Assembly: GCA_034003585.1 (NCBI GenBank)
Contig: JAVEYH010000064.1
Coordinates: 1 to 19,358 of the forward strand
From: JAPXSY01 sp034003585
GTDB lineage: Bacteria; Verrucomicrobiota; Kiritimatiellia; RFP12; UBA1067
Direction of reading: 5' to 3'
DNA: 19,358 bases
Part shown: positions 14,053 through 19,358 of the stretch, in pieces
Layout of the letters: each line of letters begins with the position of its first letter
How positions within the stretch are numbered: the first letter of the stretch is position 1
Notes under the pieces: model-generated
Told to the model about the DNA's origin: nothing
Database searches by the model: none
What the model saw: only the letters and a program-made list of their open reading frames with translations
Translations under genes and position numbers: made by a program

Positions 14053-16905
14053 CCCCTGGCACTCCTGTCCTGCCTTTGCGCGGCAGCTTGCGGGCGCGCC
14101 GAGACGACGGTAGTCTGCCCGCCCGATGCCGCGCCGCAGGTGCGGCTCGCGGCGAAAGAGATCGCGCGCTATGTGTATCTTCGAACCGGCGAAATGCCCG
14201 TCCTGTCGGCAGCGGCTGTGAAAAGTCCGTCGATTGTTCTGGGCCTTGATCCTGCGCTCGGCGTTGACGCCTACACGCTCAAGACGGAGGAAAAAACGAC
14301 GCGCATCATTGGCGGCGACCCGGCCGGCGTCCTCTACGGCGCTTATCGGTATGTGGAGATGCTGGGCGTTCGCTTCTATTTGCATGGCGATGTGGTTCCC
14401 GATGAGCGGCTCGCGACGCTGCCGTCTGTCGACGAGACGGGCGCACCGCTGTTCGCGATCCGCGGCATCCAACCGTTCCACGATTTCCCGGAAGGGCCGG
14501 ACTGGTGGAACCGGGACGATTATTTCGCCTATCTCTCGCAGCTCGCAAAACTGCGGATGAATTTTATCGGCACGCACTGTTATCCCAGCCCGGAGCCGCT
14601 GGTGTGGATCGGACAGCCGTCCGATCTCGATGCGGAAGGGCACGCCACGTTCGTCTATCCGGCGCACTGGGCCCGCACGGGGACGAACCATGTCGCATGG
14701 GGCTACGCCGCGCTGAAGACGTGCGATTTCTCGGCCGGGGCGTCACGGCTGTTCGAGGTCGATGACTTCGGGTGCGAGGCCCAGACGTTCGGCGAGGTCG
14801 GGAATCTGTTGCACGAGGTTTTCGCGGAAGCGAGGCGTCTCGGCGTCAAAACGTGTGTCGGTACGGAGACTCCGTTGACCGTGCCCAAGGCCGTGCAGGA
14901 GCGGCTGAAGACGGCGGGGAAAGATCCGCATGACCCCGCCGTCGTCAGGGAGCTTTATGAGGGCATGTTCCGGCGGATCGCCGCGCTCTGCCCCGTGGAT
15001 TACTACTGGCTCTGGACACCGGAAGACTGGACCTGGAAAGGCAACGACCCGGCAGCCTACGCGGCGACGGAGCGCGATATCCAGTGCGCGCTGTCCGCGC
15101 TCGACAAACTCGGCCATCCATTCGCGCTCGCGACATGCGGCTGGGTACTCGGTCCGCAGCACGACCGCGCCGCGCTCGACAAGATTCTGCCGCCCGGTTC
15201 GCCCATGGCCTGCATCAATCGGCAGGTGGGGCACGCGGCGGACGAGCCTTTTTTCGCCAACATTTCCGGCCGTCCGAAATGGGTGATCCCCTGGCTGGAG
15301 AATGACCCGAATCTCGTGGCGCCGCAACCGTGGGTCGGTCGGATGCGCTGGGACGCGGCCGATGCGCGGCGGCTCGGTTGCACCGGACTACTGGGCATTC
15401 ACTGGCGGACCAAACAGATGGCCCCGAACGTCGCCGCACTCGCCGCCGCCGCGTGGGAACAGCCGTGGCTGCCCGGCGATTATCCGCGTACGCCCTTCCC
15501 GCCGGTCAAGCAAAGCTTCGGCGCGCTTGGCGGTTCGGTCGCGACGTTTAAAGCGCCGGTCGCCGAGGCCAATGTGTCGGCCGTCTATCAGACTGTCCGC
15601 TATGGCCTCACCGGTTATCGGCTGGAGATCCCGAACGGCCGGTATGCGGTCACGCTCAAGTTCAACGAGCCGCACTACCGTGAACCCGGCAAACGCGTGT
15701 TCGGCGCATCGGTCCAAGGGAAGCGCGTCATTGAGAAACTCGACATCTTCAATAAAGTCGGGGCCGATCATGCGCTCGACTTCACGTTCGACGGCGTCGC
15801 GGTGGACGACGGCGTGCTTCGGATCGACTTCGAGCGCGGCGTCGAACACCCCTGTATCGCAGGCATCGCGATCAGCGGGACGACGGCGGGCGTCAATCAG
15901 CTTCCCGGCGAACCCTACACGCGCCGGATCAACTGCGGGGGTCCCGATGCTTCCGGGTTCGAGGCCGACAAGGTGGCCGACTCGGGAACGAGCGCGTCCA
16001 AAGAACGCGCCATGCCCGTTGCGGATTTCTACGAAGACTTCGCCCGTGCGAACTTCGGCGCGAACGTCGCCGCGGCCGCAGGCGGGATCCTGGCGAAGAT
16101 CGACGGCGTCGCGATGCCGGAGCCGACAGGGTGGATCAAAGGCCCCGGGGGAATCCGTCCCGAAAAGAAGCCGTGGGCTCAAGAGCAGGCGCGCTATGCG
16201 TTCATCGACGAGTGGGCCACGTTGCGGCAGCAGGTGAAAGGTGCGGGGAACCTTGAGCGATTCGACTACTGGCTCAACACGTTCCGTTGTGCGGCACGGA
16301 TGGCCGAGCTCGGCTGCGCAAGGGGCGAGCTGGATGCGCTGATGGGAAGGGTTAAGGCGGATTCGGCGCTGGCGCAGCAGGCGGTCGCTGTGCGCGTGCG
16401 CCTGTCGCGGCTGTGGGAAAAGATGATGACCTGTCAGCTCATGGCTACGGACACGCCGGGCGAGCTCGGCACGGTGGCCAATCTGGAACAGCATACGCGG
16501 ATCGCGCTAAACTTCCTCGCCTGCCACGACGAGGCGCTGCGTCAAGCGCTGGGCGGGCCGCTGCCGGACGACGTCCGGCTTTCGACGGAGTACGCCGGTG
16601 AGCCCCGGCTGATCGTTCCCACCGTGCGCACACAGGTGGAAAGACGCGAGGCGCTCCGCCTGCGGGTCATTGTTTTGGACCAAGCGCCGCCGAAAGCAGT
16701 GGTCGGCTTCAGGCGTCGGTTCGGAGAAACAAAGTACGAACCTGTCAAGGCGCAACCGCTGGGGCGTGCCGTTTATGAGGTTCTGTTCCCGGCGGCCGGG
16801 AACGATTTCGAGTATTATCTTCGGGCGGAGACCGCCTCGGGTCGGACGCTTGTGTGGCCGGCGACCGCGCCGGAGATGAGCCAGACGGTTGTGATAGGGG
16901 ACTGA
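14047..16905 (+). CDS. Secreted DUF4838 glycosidase-like protein with malectin-like domain
   Basis: 952 residues from the GTG at 14047-14049, chosen because a signal peptide (VKPLALLSCLCAAACGRA) starts exactly there. An in-frame ATG at 13918 would add 43 residues encoded by the palindromic repeat and bury the signal. Residues ~20-125 resemble the N-terminal domain of GH67/GH20-type enzymes (VRLAAKEIARYVYLRTG, GVLYGAYRYVEMLGVRFYLHG). Residues ~130-480 form the DUF4838 TIM-barrel-like region with YYWLWTPEDWTW (319-330), where E326 is a candidate catalytic acid. Residues ~500-615 look like a malectin/CBM57 glycan-binding domain (LEIPNGRYAVTLKFNEPHY, RVFGASVQGKRVIEKLDI). INCGG at 628-632 looks like the start of a second one that is not completed. 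A helical region and a small beta domain end the protein. No ribosome site precedes the GTG. Probably an extracytoplasmic alpha-glucuronidase- or hexosaminidase-related enzyme; substrate unknown. Confidence 0.85.
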   Translation: MKPLALLSCLCAAACGRAETTVVCPPDAAPQVRLAAKEIARYVYLRTGEMPVLSAAAVKSPSIVLGLDPALGVDAYTLKTEEKTTRIIGGDPAGVLYGAYRYVEMLGVRFYLHGDVVPDERLATLPSVDETGAPLFAIRGIQPFHDFPEGPDWWNRDDYFAYLSQLAKLRMNFIGTHCYPSPEPLVWIGQPSDLDAEGHATFVYPAHWARTGTNHVAWGYAALKTCDFSAGASRLFEVDDFGCEAQTFGEVGNLLHEVFAEARRLGVKTCVGTETPLTVPKAVQERLKTAGKDPHDPAVVRELYEGMFRRIAALCPVDYYWLWTPEDWTWKGNDPAAYAATERDIQCALSALDKLGHPFALATCGWVLGPQHDRAALDKILPPGSPMACINRQVGHAADEPFFANISGRPKWVIPWLENDPNLVAPQPWVGRMRWDAADARRLGCTGLLGIHWRTKQMAPNVAALAAAAWEQPWLPGDYPRTPFPPVKQSFGALGGSVATFKAPVAEANVSAVYQTVRYGLTGYRLEIPNGRYAVTLKFNEPHYREPGKRVFGASVQGKRVIEKLDIFNKVGADHALDFTFDGVAVDDGVLRIDFERGVEHPCIAGIAISGTTAGVNQLPGEPYTRRINCGGPDASGFEADKVADSGTSASKERAMPVADFYEDFARANFGANVAAAAGGILAKIDGVAMPEPTGWIKGPGGIRPEKKPWAQEQARYAFIDEWATLRQQVKGAGNLERFDYWLNTFRCAARMAELGCARGELDALMGRVKADSALAQQAVAVRVRLSRLWEKMMTCQLMATDTPGELGTVANLEQHTRIALNFLACHDEALRQALGGPLPDDVRLSTEYAGEPRLIVPTVRTQVERREALRLRVIVLDQAPPKAVVGFRRRFGETKYEPVKAQPLGRAVYEVLFPAAGNDFEYYLRAETASGRTLVWPATAPEMSQTVVIGD

Positions 16906-16929
16906 TCAGAGAGAAAAGGGAGAATGACG

Positions 16930-19149
16930 ATGAGAAGAATGTGTTCGATAACCTGTGTGGTTTTGCTTGGCACGATGGGGTGTTGGGGCACGGCCGTCGC
17001 GGCGCAGCGTCAGACGCTGTCGCTGGACGGCGAGTGGGAGATCGCCGACGGGAAAGCGCCCGATGTGATCCCCGCGTCCTTTGCGCACACCGTGCCGGTG
17101 CCGGGGCTGGCCAACTTGGCGCGGCCGGCCTTCCAGGATGTGGACCGGTTCATCAGCCGCGAGAACCTGTCCCGCCGCATCACCCACAAACGCGCGCCCG
17201 ACGACTGGCTCGAGAAATACTGGGTGGGCAAGGTGGAGCAGGACCGCAACTATTTCTGGTACCGCAGAACGTTCCGCGCACCGAAGGAGCGCGCCGTGGC
17301 GCTGCTCAAAATCAACAAAGCGCAGTTCGGCACCGCCGTCTGGCTGAACGGGCTGAAACTGGGCGAGTACCCCGGCTGTTTCACGGCCAGCGTTTTCGCG
17401 CTCGGCAAGGCGATCCGCTGGGATGCGGAAAACACGCTTGTTGTCCGCATCGGCGCGCACCCGGCCGTGTTGCCGGACACCTTCCCGACCGGTTCGGACT
17501 TCGAGAAGAACACGTGGTCGCCGGGCATCTACGACAGCGTGTCGGTGAGTTTCTGTGATAATCCCGTGATTGAAACCATTCAAATCGCGCCGCGCATCGC
17601 CGCGGGCGAGGCGCTGGTGCAGACCCGCGTGAAGAATTACTCCGCCTCACCGGTCACGGCGTCGCTGTCGCACACCGTCATGACGTGGAAACGGCGGAAG
17701 GCGGTCGCCACGGGCGAAGCGGTCGCGGTCGCGCTGCAGTCCGGCGAGGAGAAGGTTCTGACGCAGACGGTCAAGCTTCCCGGCGCGCGTCTCTGGACGC
17801 CGGAGGACCCGTTCCTTTATGTCGTCGCGACGCGCACGGACGGGGATTCGGTCGAGACGCGCTTCGGCATGCGCGAATTCCGCTTCGACGCCGCCACCGG
17901 ACGCGCGTTCCTGAACGGCAAGGTTTACTTTCTGCGCGGCTCGAACATCACCCTGCACCGGTTCTTTGAAGACCCGCTGTGCAAGGCGCTTCCGTGGAAC
18001 GAGAAGTGGGTGCGCAAACTCCTTGGCGAAGTTCCGAAGAAGATGCACTGGAACTATTTCCGGTTCTGCATCGGCCCGGTGCCGGACCGCTGGTTGGACA
18101 TCTGCGACGAGGTCGGCCTGCTGATCCAGAACGAGTTCTTCGTCTGGACCGGCGCTCCGGGCTGGGGCAAGGGGTACAAGCGCACGCACGACAACGCCGA
18201 GATGATCCGGCAGTACACGGACTGGATGCGCGACAACTGGAACCATCCGAGCGTCGCGGTCTGGGACGCGAACAACGAGACCAAGGACGCGGCATTCGGC
18301 GACACGATCATCCCGGCCGTGCGTCCGCTCGATTTGTCGAACCGGCCCTGGGAGAACAGCTACAACAAACCGGTTGCTCCGGACGATCCCGTGGAGGATC
18401 ATCCGTACCTCATGATCGGCGGCTGGCACGGGCCGCTGAAGTTCAAGATGAGCGATTTGGAGACGATGGGCGGCAAGCGGAGGGGCAAGCGGCCCTCCGC
18501 CGCGAACCCGAAGATCATCAACGAGTACGGCTGGCTCTGGCTCAACCGCGATGGCACGCCGACGCTGCTCACGGAGAACGTGTACGCGCAGCTCTGCGGG
18601 ACGAACAGCACGGCCCGCGAGCGGCTCGACCTCTACTCCTATCTCCTCGCGGGCAAGACCGAATTCTGGCGCGCGCACCGCCAGTACGCCGGCATCATCC
18701 ACTTCGTCTATTTGACGTGCAGCTATCCCGGCGTCTACACGGCCGACCATTTCGCGGATGTGACCCGGCTCAAGCTGGACCCGGCCTTTGCCGACTACAT
18801 GGGCGAGGCGTTCAAGCCGTTGGGCGTCTACGTTAACTTCTTCCAGCCCACGCTGAAGGCAGGCGAGACGCGCGTTTTCCAAGTCATGTTGGTCAACGAC
18901 GAGCCGTTCCCCCTGAGCGGCACGCTCCGCCTCGCGCTCGTCAACGGCCGGGGCAAAGAACTCGCCGGCGTTGAACAGGGCTTCGAGCTCAACGAGGCCG
19001 GCGACACGAGCTGCGGGCTGACCCTGACGATCCCCGACGTGCCCGGCCCATGCTTGCTCAAGGCCACGGCCACGGCCGATCAGAAAACCGGCGCGCTTCC
19101 CACGGTCTGCCGGAGACGCGTGACGGTCGAGGGGAAGCGCCTACAATAG
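16930..19149 (+). CDS. Secreted glycoside hydrolase family 2 enzyme
   Basis: 739 residues from the ATG at 16930, which has GGGAG seven bases upstream; the ATG two codons earlier (16924) is only one base from that site. The signal peptide ends near GTAVAA. The order is that of GH2. First is a jelly-roll sugar-binding domain (~25-190) with NYFWYRRTF and TAVWLNGLKLGEYPG. An immunoglobulin-like domain (~190-310) ends at LWTPEDPFLYVV. Then comes the catalytic barrel (~310-640), with FLNGKVYFLRGSNI, CDEVGLLIQNEFF, HPSVAVWDANNE where E450 is the acid/base, and KIINEYGW where E532 is the nucleophile. A C-terminal beta domain follows. Both catalytic glutamates are present, so activity is expected. GH2 includes beta-galactosidase, beta-glucuronidase and beta-mannosidase; I cannot choose among them. 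It begins 18-24 bp after the DUF4838 gene and should act with it on the same glycan outside the cytoplasm. Confidence 0.93.
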   Translation: MRRMCSITCVVLLGTMGCWGTAVAAQRQTLSLDGEWEIADGKAPDVIPASFAHTVPVPGLANLARPAFQDVDRFISRENLSRRITHKRAPDDWLEKYWVGKVEQDRNYFWYRRTFRAPKERAVALLKINKAQFGTAVWLNGLKLGEYPGCFTASVFALGKAIRWDAENTLVVRIGAHPAVLPDTFPTGSDFEKNTWSPGIYDSVSVSFCDNPVIETIQIAPRIAAGEALVQTRVKNYSASPVTASLSHTVMTWKRRKAVATGEAVAVALQSGEEKVLTQTVKLPGARLWTPEDPFLYVVATRTDGDSVETRFGMREFRFDAATGRAFLNGKVYFLRGSNITLHRFFEDPLCKALPWNEKWVRKLLGEVPKKMHWNYFRFCIGPVPDRWLDICDEVGLLIQNEFFVWTGAPGWGKGYKRTHDNAEMIRQYTDWMRDNWNHPSVAVWDANNETKDAAFGDTIIPAVRPLDLSNRPWENSYNKPVAPDDPVEDHPYLMIGGWHGPLKFKMSDLETMGGKRRGKRPSAANPKIINEYGWLWLNRDGTPTLLTENVYAQLCGTNSTARERLDLYSYLLAGKTEFWRAHRQYAGIIHFVYLTCSYPGVYTADHFADVTRLKLDPAFADYMGEAFKPLGVYVNFFQPTLKAGETRVFQVMLVNDEPFPLSGTLRLALVNGRGKELAGVEQGFELNEAGDTSCGLTLTIPDVPGPCLLKATATADQKTGALPTVCRRRVTVEGKRLQ

Positions 19150-19158
19150 GAGAAGGGC

Positions 19159-19358
19159 ATGCGGAAGGAAAGAGGTTCCGGATTCGTGGCGGCGGGTATT
19201 CTCTGCGCGGGGGTTTTTTCTGTCCAGGCGGCCGTCGAGGGGCGTTATGTGCGCCTCGACGCCTTGACACACGCGATGGAGAACTGCGAATGGGAGGTCT
19301 TTTCCGGGGGGAAGAATTTGCTGCGGGGCCATCCCGAAAGGCTGAGTTCCGGCACGGG
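19159..19358 (+). CDS. N-terminus of a further secreted protein (partial)
   Basis: Only 66 codons are visible before the window ends. The ATG at 19159-19161 is nine bases after the GH2 stop, with AGGAG eight bases upstream, so it belongs to the same operon. The signal peptide runs MRKERGSGFVAAGILCAGVF to about SVQAA. The mature start contains YVRLDALTHAMENCEWEVFSGGKN, which resembles the opening of exported discoidin-type or sugar-binding proteins, but too little is present to assign a family. Confidence 0.75.
   Translation, partial: MRKERGSGFVAAGILCAGVFSVQAAVEGRYVRLDALTHAMENCEWEVFSGGKNLLRGHPERLSSGT

Overview
The window is GC-rich bacterial DNA made almost entirely of genes for exported carbohydrate-active proteins, their regulators and a sugar transporter. 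The content fits the Planctomycetes-Verrucomicrobia-Chlamydiae group, most likely a Kiritimatiellota/Verrucomicrobiota/Lentisphaerota-type polysaccharide degrader: a LacI-like sensor fused to an AraC helix-turn-helix (XylR type), an S1 sulfatase, a DUF1080 protein, Tat-exported enzymes, LamG proteins, a DUF4838 glycosidase, and a dispersed repeat of the 'cgcaaaggcgcaaagacgc' kind. The taxonomy is inference, as there is no rRNA or other marker gene. I saw no tRNA, rRNA, CRISPR array, insertion sequence or phage gene.

Layout. (A) 1-3148: two minus-strand genes for secreted proteins (a 668-aa beta-strand-repeat protein followed by an unrecognised protein cut by the window start), read from a well-formed promoter at 3025-3053. 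Directly upstream lie two copies of a palindromic motif (core TTTGCGCAAA), and divergently the XylR-type regulator (3149-4357). (B) 4335-7573, minus: AraC regulator, S1 sulfatase and DUF1080 protein, in that transcriptional order and probably one operon. It converges on the XylR-type gene with a 23-bp overlap. (C) 7782-10620, plus, divergent from the AraC gene: a Tat-exported L-fucose-isomerase-like protein and a URO-D/methyltransferase-family protein, 10 bp apart. (D) 10621-10923: a gene-free, hairpin-rich spacer that looks like a dispersed intergenic element. (E) 10924-19358, plus: a secreted tandem-LamG protein, an MFS sugar porter, a large DUF4838/malectin glycosidase-like protein, a GH2 glycosidase, and the start of another secreted protein. 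Spacings are 11-18 bp except before the DUF4838 gene, where a palindromic repeat of about 100 bp sits and seems to supply the start codon.

Working picture (inference): an extracytoplasmic pathway for a sulfated, branched polysaccharide. The sulfatase removes sulfate, the DUF4838 and GH2 enzymes and perhaps DUF1080 cleave glycosides, LamG, malectin and beta-strand proteins bind glycan or decorate the surface, and the MFS porter imports the released sugar. Two sugar-responsive regulators each sit divergent to the genes they probably control. The most notable points are the regulator/operator/promoter layout at 3025-3148, a formylglycine motif lacking its proline in the sulfatase, the exported isomerase-like/URO-D pair, and the repeat that forms the translation start of the DUF4838 gene.
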